This document shows positions 1 through 7,185 of a stretch of DNA of 64,000 nucleotides, one piece after another. The position numbers and the translations under genes were made by a program. Source of the DNA: Pseudomonas jessenii (GTDB taxonomy: Bacteria > Pseudomonadota > Gammaproteobacteria > Pseudomonadales > Pseudomonadaceae). The notes below the pieces were generated by a model. The model did not search any database. It was not told the DNA's origin and saw only the letters and a program-made list of their open reading frames with translations. The stretch lies in assembly GCF_002236115.1 (NCBI RefSeq), contig NZ_NIWT01000005.1, positions 655,884 to 719,883 on the forward strand, written 5' to 3'. The stretch's first letter is position 1. Each line of letters begins with the position of its first letter.

Positions 1-108
1 CTCATCGATACCCAATTTGTCCAAAGCGAACTGGATCGAACGAGTAATGCCCTCGCGTGGGTCGGTCAGGGTGCCATCGAGGTCGAACAAAACGGTTTGG
101 TAATGCAT
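1..108 (-). CDS. HAD-superfamily phosphatase, N-terminal part only
   Basis: Only the first 36 codons lie in the window; the rest runs off the left edge. The start is the ATG read leftwards from 108. The N-terminus carries the HAD motif I signature DLDGT at residues 9-13, with Asp9 as the expected nucleophile and Asp11 as the acid/base, followed by Thr-Asp-Pro-Arg typical of phosphoglycolate-phosphatase-like HAD-IA enzymes. Substrate cannot be told from this fragment. It lies 25 bp downstream of the gamma-carbonic anhydrase gene on the same strand, so the two are probably cotranscribed. Confidence 0.75.
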   Translation of the reverse strand, partial: MHYQTVLFDLDGTLTDPREGITRSIQFALDKLGIDE

Positions 109-133
109 GTCGAATCCTGAATAAGGGGCCGGG

Positions 134-679
134 TCAAAGCTGGTCGTAGCCTTCGGCCAGATGCAGGTCCTTGAGCTTCACGTAGTTCGCCGCGCTGTAG
201 GTGAAAAACGCGCGTTCCTTGTCATTCAGCGGGCGGATCTGCTTCACCGGGCTGCCCACATACAGGAAGCCGCTTTGCAGATGCTTGCCCGGCGGTACCA
301 GGCTGCCGGCACCGATGATCACCTCATCGTCGACCACCGCACCGTCCATGACGATGCTGCCCATGCCGATCAACACCCGGCTGCCCACCGAACAGCCATG
401 CAGCATGACCTTGTGGGCGATGGTCACGTCATCACCGATCAGCAACGGAAAGCCGTCCGAGTTGAACGGCCCGGCGTGGGTGATGTGCAACACGCAGCCA
501 TCCTGCACGCTGGTGCGCGCGCCGATGCGGATTCGGTGCATGTCGCCACGGATCACTGTCAGCGGCCAGACCGAGCTGTCTTCGCCGATTTCAACGTCGC
601 CGATCACCACCGCCGAGCCGTCGACAAAAGCGCCTTTACCCAGCAGCGGCGTGTGGTTCTGATACTTGCGAAGGTTCAC
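134..679 (-). CDS. gamma-carbonic anhydrase family protein (left-handed beta-helix)
   Basis: A protein of about 181 residues with the hexapeptide-repeat pattern of the left-handed beta-helix fold (repeats such as VVIGDVEIGEDSSVWP, VLIGMGSIVMDGAVV). It belongs to the YrdA/PaaY gamma-carbonic anhydrase-like group. Candidate zinc-binding histidines lie in the segments VLHITHAG and TIAHKVMLHGC, as in the family. I chose the GTG at 679 because AGAGAGA lies just upstream and the protein then begins at the usual family N-terminus; longer upstream starts would overlap the divergent prlC start. Whether it hydrates CO2 or acts as a scaffold or acyl-CoA-related protein cannot be decided from sequence. 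Confidence 0.85.
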   Translation of the reverse strand: MNLRKYQNHTPLLGKGAFVDGSAVVIGDVEIGEDSSVWPLTVIRGDMHRIRIGARTSVQDGCVLHITHAGPFNSDGFPLLIGDDVTIAHKVMLHGCSVGSRVLIGMGSIVMDGAVVDDEVIIGAGSLVPPGKHLQSGFLYVGSPVKQIRPLNDKERAFFTYSAANYVKLKDLHLAEGYDQL

Positions 680-767
680 GATAGGGTTTCTCTCTGTTGC
701 TGATAGCTGCGGTGAACGTCGATTGTAATTAAGATGGCTGCATGTTTCTTCAGCCAAGGTATCAACC

Positions 768-2819
768 GTGAGCGCGAACAACCCTCTTTTGCAGTCCTAT
801 GACCTGCCGCCGTTCTCCGCCATCCGCGCCGAACACGTACAACCGGCCATTGAACAGATCCTGGCTGACAACCGTGCCGCTATCGTCGAGATCCTCAAGA
901 CCCAGGTCAAACAGCCAACGTGGGCTGGCCTGGTGCTGGCGATGGACGAACTCAACGACCGTCTGGGCGCCGCCTGGAGCCCGGTCAGCCACCTCAATGC
1001 CGTGTGCAACAGCGCCGAACTGCGTGAAGCCTACGAGTCGTGCCTGCCGGCCTTGAGCGCCTATTCCACTGAAATGGGTCAGAACCGCGAACTGTTCCAG
1101 GCTTTCGAAGCCCTGGCCAGCAGCCCGGAGGCCGCCGGTTTCGACGTGGCGCAGAAAACTATCCTGGAACACTCCCTGCGTGACTTCCGTCTGTCGGGTA
1201 TCGACCTGCCGGAAGCCGAACAAAAGCGTTACGCCGAAGTGCAGAGCAAGCTGTCCGAATTGGGCAGCCGTTTTTCCAACCAGTTGCTCGATGCCACTCA
1301 GGCCTGGACCAAGCACATCACCGATGAAGCCGCCCTCGCCGGCCTGACTGATTCGGCCAAAGCGCAAATGGCCGCCGCGGCTCAGGCCAAGGATCTGGAC
1401 GGCTGGCTGATCACTCTGGAATTCCCGAGCTATTACGCGGTGATGACCTACGCCCAGGACCGCGCGCTGCGTGAAGAAGTCTACGCCGCGTACTGCACCC
1501 GGGCGTCGGACCAGGGGCCGAATGCCGGCCAGAACGACAACGGCCCGGTCATGGAAGAAATCCTCGACCTGCGTCAGGAACTGGCAAAACTCTTGGGGTT
1601 CAGCAGTTTCTCCGAGTTGAGCCTGGCGACCAAAATGGCCGAGTCCAGCGATCAGGTGCTGAGTTTCCTGCGCGACCTGGCCAAGCGCAGCAAACCGTTC
1701 GCTGCCCAGGATCTGGAACAACTCAAGGCTTATGCCGCCGAACAGGGCTGCCCGGATCTGCAAAGCTGGGACAGCGGTTTCTACGGCGAAAAACTCCGTG
1801 AACAGCGTTACAGCGTCGCCCAGGAAGCCCTGCGCGCCTACTTCCCGATCGACAAGGTACTCAGCGGCCTGTTCGCCATCGTCCAGCGCCTGTACGGCAT
1901 CGAGATTGCCGAGCAGAAAGGCTTCGACACCTGGCACCCGGATGTCCGCCTGTTTGAAATCAAGGAACACGGTCAGCACGTCGGCCGCTTCTTCTTCGAC
2001 CTCTATGCTCGCGCCAACAAGCGTGGCGGCGCCTGGATGGATGGCGCCCGCGACCGTCGTCGCACCGCTGGTGGTGTATTGCAAAGCCCGGTAGCCAACC
2101 TTGTGTGCAACTTCACCCCGGCCGACAGCGGCAAGCCTGCGCTGCTGACCCACGACGAAGTCACCACCCTGTTCCACGAGTTCGGTCACGGCCTGCATCA
2201 CCTGCTGACCCGCGTCGAGCATGCTGGCGTGTCCGGCATCAACGGCGTGGCTTGGGATGCGGTCGAGCTGCCGAGCCAGTTCATGGAAAACTGGTGCTGG
2301 GAGCCGGAAGGCCTGGCGCTGATTTCCGGTCATTATGAAACCGGCGAACCGCTGCCTCAGGACCTGCTCGGGAAGATGCTTGCGGCGAAAAACTTCCAGT
2401 CCGGCCTGATGATGGTGCGCCAACTGGAGTTCTCGCTGTTCGACTTCGAACTGCACGCCACCCACGGCGACGGCCGTAGCGTGCTGCAAGTGCTTGAAGG
2501 CGTGCGTGACGAGGTTTCGGTGATGCGTCCGCCGGCCTACAACCGCTTCCCCAACAGTTTTGCACACATCTTCGCTGGCGGTTACGCCGCGGGTTACTAC
2601 AGCTATAAGTGGGCTGAAGTGCTTTCGGCCGATGCGTTCTCGAAGTTCGAAGAAGAAGGCGTGCTCAACGCCGACACCGGTCGTGCGTTCCGCGAAGCAA
2701 TCCTGGCCCGTGGCGGCTCCCAGGAGCCGATGGTGCTGTTCGTCGACTTCCGTGGTCGTGAGCCATCAATTGACGCACTCTTGCGCCACAGCGGCCTGAG
2801 TGAGGGCGCGGCAGCATGA
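768..2819 (+). CDS. prlC: oligopeptidase A (M3 family zinc metallopeptidase)
   Basis: 683 residues, the normal length for PrlC/OpdA. The M3 zinc site HEFGH is at about residue 470, followed by GLHH, with the downstream glutamate ligand region after VSGINGVAWDAVELPSQ. The enzyme degrades short peptides, including cleaved signal peptides, in the cytosol. The start is GTG at 768; the next residues (SANNPLLQSYDLPPF) match the family N-terminus. It is divergent from the gamma-carbonic anhydrase gene with an 88-bp shared promoter gap, and its stop codon overlaps the next gene by four bases (ATGA), so translation of the two is probably coupled. Confidence 0.95.
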   Translation: MSANNPLLQSYDLPPFSAIRAEHVQPAIEQILADNRAAIVEILKTQVKQPTWAGLVLAMDELNDRLGAAWSPVSHLNAVCNSAELREAYESCLPALSAYSTEMGQNRELFQAFEALASSPEAAGFDVAQKTILEHSLRDFRLSGIDLPEAEQKRYAEVQSKLSELGSRFSNQLLDATQAWTKHITDEAALAGLTDSAKAQMAAAAQAKDLDGWLITLEFPSYYAVMTYAQDRALREEVYAAYCTRASDQGPNAGQNDNGPVMEEILDLRQELAKLLGFSSFSELSLATKMAESSDQVLSFLRDLAKRSKPFAAQDLEQLKAYAAEQGCPDLQSWDSGFYGEKLREQRYSVAQEALRAYFPIDKVLSGLFAIVQRLYGIEIAEQKGFDTWHPDVRLFEIKEHGQHVGRFFFDLYARANKRGGAWMDGARDRRRTAGGVLQSPVANLVCNFTPADSGKPALLTHDEVTTLFHEFGHGLHHLLTRVEHAGVSGINGVAWDAVELPSQFMENWCWEPEGLALISGHYETGEPLPQDLLGKMLAAKNFQSGLMMVRQLEFSLFDFELHATHGDGRSVLQVLEGVRDEVSVMRPPAYNRFPNSFAHIFAGGYAAGYYSYKWAEVLSADAFSKFEEEGVLNADTGRAFREAILARGGSQEPMVLFVDFRGREPSIDALLRHSGLSEGAAA

Positions 2820-3103
2820 GTGAGGGACCTGTGATTACGAAAAAACGCTTTATCGCCGGGGCGGTCTGCCCGGCATGCAGCGAGCCGGACAAATTGATGA
2901 TGTGGAATGAAGACCAGGTCCCGCACCGAGAGTGCGTGGCCTGCGGTTACTCCGACACACTCAATGAGCAAGGGCTGTCAGTGCCCAAGGAGTTGGGTAC
3001 GCGGGTGAACACCAGCGCCCCAAAACCTGCCGACACCAAGGTTCAGCCGGTTCAGTTCTTCCCGAATCCGAAGCTGAAGAAAAAGCCTGACGAACAAAAT
3101 TGA
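2816..3103 (+). CDS. yheV: YheV-family putative zinc-ribbon protein
   Basis: A 95-residue protein with two CxxC pairs, CPAC (Cys18/Cys21) and CVAC (Cys40/Cys43), arranged as a zinc ribbon, followed by a basic, proline-rich tail ending KLKKKPDEQN. This is the pattern of the YheV family, whose members commonly lie directly behind prlC in gammaproteobacteria. The start codon overlaps the prlC stop (ATGA at 2816-2819). The function of YheV is not established; the context suggests only that it is co-expressed with the oligopeptidase. A strong terminator follows immediately. Confidence 0.85.
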   Translation: MSEGPVITKKRFIAGAVCPACSEPDKLMMWNEDQVPHRECVACGYSDTLNEQGLSVPKELGTRVNTSAPKPADTKVQPVQFFPNPKLKKKPDEQN

Positions 3104-3106
3104 GTG

Positions 3107-3147
3107 AAAAAAGCCCCCGTTGTGCAATGCAGCGGGGGCTTTTTTTA
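3107..3147. terminator. bidirectional intrinsic terminator between yheV and the tpbA-like gene
   Basis: The stem AAGCCCCCG/CGGGGGCTT is flanked by A-rich DNA on one side and a T-run on the other, and lies between two converging genes, so it can end both transcripts. Confidence 0.85.
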
Positions 3148-3789
3148 TTCGATGTGAGCGGACTTGAACCAGCTCTTCATTGAACACGCAGCGAATGGGC
3201 TGGTGCTGCAATCGCCATTGGCCAGGGCCGTGCGCAGTTTTTCCACGTCGGCCTGCATCATGTAGCGAATTCCGTCCTTGAAGTGGGTGCTGTCGCCAAA
3301 GCCGCCCTGGGTCATTTCGTTCAGGGCCTCCTCCTTGGTCCAGCCCTGGATGACAGTCCGGTACATGGCGGCCATCAGGCCGGTACGGTCGGAACCGTGT
3401 TTGCAGTGCATCAGCACCGGGCCTTTGGCTTCGGCGGACCGAATGGCGCGCAAGGCCTTGAGCACATCGGCGTCATCCACATGGTTGGTGCGATAAGGCA
3501 GTTGTACTTGCGTGATACCTGGCGCGGACAACCAACTGGAGTCTGCTTCGGGCAGGAAATTGATCACAGTGCCCACCTTGAGTTTCTCCAGCAGCGGCAC
3601 CGCGCCCTTGTCCGGCAAGGCGCTGCGATAGAGCGTCGGCGACATCTGGAAGAGGTTGTATTGCTTCTCTATCTGTTGAGCCCAGTCTGCTGGACGCTGC
3701 ATCACACTGTCGTCAGCAAGTGCCGGTGTCAGGTTAGCGAGCACAACCAGCGACAAGCATATTGCAGATAAAAAACGTGGAAAAAGCAT
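3145..3789 (-). CDS. tpbA: TpbA-like periplasmic dual-specificity/tyrosine phosphatase
   Basis: 214 residues. The signal peptide (hydrophobic residues about 5-22, ending PALA) is followed by a cysteine phosphatase domain with the CX5R P-loop HCKHGSDRTG (Cys129, Arg135) and an upstream acidic loop HVDDAD (about 103-108). The stretch MSPTLYRSALP and the order of motifs match P. aeruginosa TpbA, a periplasmic phosphatase that dephosphorylates the diguanylate cyclase TpbB and so lowers c-di-GMP. I chose the ATG at 3789 because the signal peptide begins there. Its partner TpbB is not in this window. Assignment to the family is firm; the exact partner is inferred. Confidence 0.8.
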   Translation of the reverse strand: MLFPRFLSAICLSLVVLANLTPALADDSVMQRPADWAQQIEKQYNLFQMSPTLYRSALPDKGAVPLLEKLKVGTVINFLPEADSSWLSAPGITQVQLPYRTNHVDDADVLKALRAIRSAEAKGPVLMHCKHGSDRTGLMAAMYRTVIQGWTKEEALNEMTQGGFGDSTHFKDGIRYMMQADVEKLRTALANGDCSTSPFAACSMKSWFKSAHIE

Positions 3790-3898
3790 GCTTGAGCGAC
3801 CGTTCAGAAAGGGACGGGAAGATGGTGGCAAGGATCAGCCATGCACGGTCAAAGGCCTGTGAGCTGACTGTCAAAGAATCGTGAAGTCCGCGCTCAGG

Positions 3899-4447
3899 TT
3901 ATAGTTTCAGTTTGATGAAGGATTTGAGCAGCTCGTTCAGTCCGACCCCATAGTTAAACACCTGTCCAGTTAAAGGGTTGCGCTTGCGACCTTCAAAAGA
4001 CGAGCCGGCATTCGCAGATTTAGTTTCGTACACACCGAGGCTATACAGTTGATGATCATCTTCGTCAATTTCAAATTCCTCAACGTCTACTCGAAGCTCG
4101 GGTGATTCAGCGGGAAGACGATAAAGGTACGCTATGCCCTCTGGGGCAATTATTTGTTGATGATAAAAAGCGAGTGCAAGTTGTGTAAGGGCGGCAATGT
4201 CCTTTTCGTCGATGCTATTGTCTGGAGTGACATTGATATCGGACCAAGGATCAAAATCGAGCTTTGAAGTCTTGCCTTCGTCTTTTATATGGAGTGTCAC
4301 TGAGGGAGCGCCTGCGAGAATATCAGCGAATTGCTCCATTGTTTTGTTCGGATACTCGCCTGCCCTTATTAGCTTGATAATTACCTGCACACCTTTCGTC
4401 GTTTCTTTTTGTTGTAGATAAGCACCAGTTTTTATGAGCATTGACAT
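3899..4447 (-). CDS. uncharacterised protein of the AT-rich islet, acidic, with an EF-hand-like segment
   Basis: 182 residues, start at ATG 4447 behind a perfect GGAGGA ribosome-binding site. I do not recognise a named family. There is no signal peptide or membrane segment. A central acidic segment (SDINVTPDNSIDEKDIAAL) resembles the dockerin/EF-hand-like segment of the next upstream gene (4533-4835), and both proteins start MS-x-x-x-x-x-G-x-x-LQ, so the two look like distant paralogues. The gene is visibly richer in A+T than its surroundings, which suggests recent acquisition. It is co-directional with 4533-4835 with an 85-bp gap and could share its transcript. Confidence 0.65.
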   Translation of the reverse strand: MSMLIKTGAYLQQKETTKGVQVIIKLIRAGEYPNKTMEQFADILAGAPSVTLHIKDEGKTSKLDFDPWSDINVTPDNSIDEKDIAALTQLALAFYHQQIIAPEGIAYLYRLPAESPELRVDVEEFEIDEDDHQLYSLGVYETKSANAGSSFEGRKRNPLTGQVFNYGVGLNELLKSFIKLKL

Positions 4448-4532
4448 TTTTATCCTCCAGGCTGTCTGGAATGCATGCGGGAGCCCGCATGCATTCGGCA
4501 ATAGCACTTTCCAGTGATCGGAAAGTCAGGGC

Positions 4533-4835
4533 TCAGGGATTGACGATACTGGCATAAGCCTTTGCCAGCGCCTGTAACTTGGCTTTGTCGTCGGCATCGA
4601 TGGTCCCGTCTCCATCGACATCCTTGCCCACGGTCCGGATGCTGAAAGAGTTGCCAAGGTCGGTGGAAGTGGCGGTGTAGTAAGTTGAGTCGACCAGCTT
4701 TTCAACTTGCATTTCATTTTCCGCATCCCAACTCAACTCTTTGCGAGCCAGTTGCAAAGAAACCAAGGTGTTGGGTTCCGAAGGGCCTGGTTTCATGAGT
4801 TGAAGGAAAATACCGCGTTGATTAAAGAAAGACAT
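4533..4835 (-). CDS. small protein with a dockerin/EF-hand-like calcium-binding motif
   Basis: 100 residues. The C-terminal part contains GKDVDGDGTIDADDKAKL, with aspartates spaced as in a dockerin or EF-hand calcium loop (DxDxDG then D at +9/+12), followed by a short amphipathic helix. There is no secretion signal, so a calcium role is uncertain; the fold may be kept without metal. It shares the start pattern and this acidic segment with the gene at 3899-4447. AT-richer than neighbouring housekeeping genes. The first bases overlap the end of a start-less open stretch to the right (4822-5058), which may be a broken third gene. Confidence 0.6.
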   Translation of the reverse strand: MSFFNQRGIFLQLMKPGPSEPNTLVSLQLARKELSWDAENEMQVEKLVDSTYYTATSTDLGNSFSIRTVGKDVDGDGTIDADDKAKLQALAKAYASIVNP

Positions 4836-5058
4836 TAATAAATCCTTTTATTTGATTGCTGTTGAGGGTATTGCCTGTTGGGTTGAATATACGGTTGGGT
4901 ATTGAATCTAACCACTGACTATATGTTTCCTGAGTTTTCTGATTATTAATGAACAAGTAAGCATCATGATGCCCCTTTGTCAGATGAAGGGCTGAGCGGT
5001 ACTGGTCGACAGGCAGTGAGTTTGGTACTGTATGGATATACAGATCAAGGAGTCCGCT
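4822..5058 (-). pseudogene. possible decapitated gene remnant upstream of the islet genes
   Basis: An open reading frame runs through this segment and ends at 4822, overlapping the start of the next gene by 14 bases as coupled genes often do. It encodes a protein-like sequence (for example DAYLFINNQKTQETYSQWLD). The segment has no ATG or GTG start; the frame is open only because it continues into the antisense of the radical SAM gene. The composition is AT-rich, unlike the GC-rich shadow frames elsewhere. I read it as the 3' part of a gene whose 5' end was lost when the islet joined the radical SAM gene. It could also be just the promoter gap with a chance frame. Confidence 0.3.
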
Positions 5059-5059
5059 G

Positions 5060-6118
5060 ATGGTTAGCTCTCTGCCTCCCCGCGGCCGCGGCACCGCAAC
5101 CAACCCGCACAACCGCTTTGCCCCCAGCCATTCGGTGGTTGAGGACGACGGCTGGTATCAGGAAGTACCGCTCACCCAGGGCACCGAGGTGAGCATTGAA
5201 ACGGCGAAAACCATCATTACCCGCAATACGTCGCCGGACTTGCCCTTCGATCGATCGATCAATCCCTATCGCGGTTGCGAGCATGGCTGCATCTACTGCT
5301 ACGCGCGGCCAAGCCATGCCTATTGGGACATGTCGCCCGGGCTGGATTTCGAGACAAAGCTGATCGCCAAGACCAACGCTGTGGATGTGTTGGAGCAACA
5401 ACTGTCCAAACGCGGCTATCAATGTGCGCCGATCAACCTCGGCTCCAACACCGACCCCTATCAGCCGATCGAGCGTGAATACAGGATCACCCGGCATACC
5501 CTCGAAGTACTGCTGCGATATCGCCATCCCGTGACCATCGTCACCAAAGGCTCGCTGATACTTCGCGATTTGGACCTGCTGACCGAACTTGCACAGCAAA
5601 ACCTGGTGGCGGTGATGATCAGCCTGACCACCCTGGACGACGATCTCAAACGCATCCTTGAACCCCGCGCCGCAGCGCCCAAGGCCCGGTTGCGGGCGAT
5701 CAGGGTCATGCGCGAGGCGGGCATTCCGGTGGGCGTCCTGTGTTCACCGATGATTCCGATGATCAACGACAGCGAACTCGAAAGCCTGCTCGCCGAGGCT
5801 CACGGCGCCGGAGCACAAAGCGCCGCCTACATGATGCTGCGTCTGCCGCTGGAAGTGGCGCCGCTGTTCGAAGAATGGCTGGGCGCCCACTATCCGCAAC
5901 GGGCGGCGCATGTGCTGAGCCTGATTCGCCAGAGCCGTGGCGGTGAACTCTACGACAGCCGCTTTGGTGCTCGAATGCGCGGCGAAGGTCCTTTCGCCGA
6001 CCTGCTGGCACAGCGTTTTGCCAAAGCCATCAAGCGCCTGGGGCTCAATCGCCGGGAAGGCTTTGACCTGGACTGCAATGCCTTTTGTCCGCCTGGTCGC
6101 CAAATGTCGTTGATTTGA
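5060..6118 (+). CDS. PA0069-family radical SAM protein
   Basis: 352 residues. The iron-sulfur motif is CEHGCIYC (Cys73, Cys77, Cys80), a CxxxCxxC cluster site preceded by INPYRG and followed by YARP, which is the hallmark of the SplB-related COG1533 group rather than of classical coenzyme enzymes. The C-terminus retains a partly conserved cysteine region (NAFCPPGRQ). The substrate is unknown. The start at ATG 5060 has AAGGAG at 5047-5052. It stands alone, with the AT-rich islet on its left and a 244-bp gap before the beta-carbonic anhydrase on its right. Confidence 0.85.
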   Translation: MVSSLPPRGRGTATNPHNRFAPSHSVVEDDGWYQEVPLTQGTEVSIETAKTIITRNTSPDLPFDRSINPYRGCEHGCIYCYARPSHAYWDMSPGLDFETKLIAKTNAVDVLEQQLSKRGYQCAPINLGSNTDPYQPIEREYRITRHTLEVLLRYRHPVTIVTKGSLILRDLDLLTELAQQNLVAVMISLTTLDDDLKRILEPRAAAPKARLRAIRVMREAGIPVGVLCSPMIPMINDSELESLLAEAHGAGAQSAAYMMLRLPLEVAPLFEEWLGAHYPQRAAHVLSLIRQSRGGELYDSRFGARMRGEGPFADLLAQRFAKAIKRLGLNRREGFDLDCNAFCPPGRQMSLI

Positions 6119-6362
6119 GGACAATTGGCCTATGGTTGAGTACTGAAGATCGCGCTCGCGTCTTAGGCTGGTCACGTTCTTTGTGACCTGTAACACGCAT
6201 TCTAGAGCGTTTTATTCAGTTTCAATTAAGATTCGGCCGCTACCTTGTTCATCGAGTGACTGATGGGTCGAGATGTTTGGCCTGGATGTTTTTTAACCAG
6301 CCACTGGCTTCACACCGGACCACACGGGATGACTCCCTGAGCCCGCCAATGAGGATGAATTG

Positions 6363-7094
6363 ATGAGTGACAAGGATAAACAGCCGTTGGCTGCGTCGGC
6401 TTCAGCCCAACCCGAGGCCGAAACCGCCGATGCAGCGTTGCAGCATATCGTTGACGGCTTTTTGCATTTTCATCATGAGATCTTTCCTCAACAGGAAGAG
6501 CTCTTCAAGAAACTCGCCACGGCCCAGCGGCCACGAGCGATGTTCATCGCCTGCGCCGATTCGCGCATCGTTCCCGAGTTGATTACCCAGAGCTCCCCCG
6601 GCGACCTGTTCGTGACCCGTAACGTCGGCAACGTCGTGCCGCCTTACGGGCAAATGAACGGTGGTGTTTCCACGGCCATCGAGTACGCCGTACTGGCTCT
6701 TGGGGTGCATCACATCATCATTTGCGGGCATTCCGACTGCGGCGCCATGCGCGCGGTGCTCAACCCGGACAGTCTGGAAAAAATGCCCACGGTCAAAGCC
6801 TGGCTGCGTCATGCCGAAGTGGCCAAAACCATGGTGCAAGAGAACTGCAACTGCTCCAGCGAAAGCGAAAGCATGCACATCCTCACTGAAGAGAATGTGA
6901 TCGCCCAGTTGCAGCATCTGCGCACCCATCCGTCGGTTGCTTCGCGCATGGCCAACGGTCAGCTATTTATTCACGGCTGGGTCTACAACATCGAAACCAG
7001 CGAAATCAAAGCGTACGACGCAGATCAAGGCTGTTTCCTGCCGCTCAATGGCAGCCTGCCAATTCCCGTGGCGACGCCCAAAGCGCGCTTCTAA
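6363..7094 (+). CDS. beta-class carbonic anhydrase
   Basis: 243 residues. Reversibly hydrates CO2 to bicarbonate. The zinc ligands are visible as CADSR (Cys64, with the Asp66/Arg68 dyad) and HSDCG (His123, Cys126), the standard beta-class set. A hydrophilic leader of about 25 residues precedes the domain. I chose ATG 6363 over the TTG one codon before it. It is followed 91 bp downstream by a SulP transporter on the same strand, the same order as PA0102-PA0103 in P. aeruginosa, which suggests that the pair supplies or takes up bicarbonate. Confidence 0.93.
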   Translation: MSDKDKQPLAASASAQPEAETADAALQHIVDGFLHFHHEIFPQQEELFKKLATAQRPRAMFIACADSRIVPELITQSSPGDLFVTRNVGNVVPPYGQMNGGVSTAIEYAVLALGVHHIIICGHSDCGAMRAVLNPDSLEKMPTVKAWLRHAEVAKTMVQENCNCSSESESMHILTEENVIAQLQHLRTHPSVASRMANGQLFIHGWVYNIETSEIKAYDADQGCFLPLNGSLPIPVATPKARF

Positions 7095-7185
7095 ATCCTC
7101 CTAAATCGTTGTGTGGTTCAGCCGAGGCTGCCGTTCAGGCAGCCTGGCTTTGCCATGCCTGAAGAAAAATTTCGGGAGACTCACC

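Noticed and set aside
762..2567. Long open frame of about 600 codons antisense to prlC
   Set aside because: prlC is unmistakable by HEFGH and length; the antisense frame is a GC-rich codon shadow without any recognisable motif. Similar long shadows antisense to coxA (10939-12624), polA (28545-31502), gltP (44635-46827) and opposite pntB (61822-63606) were rejected for the same reason.
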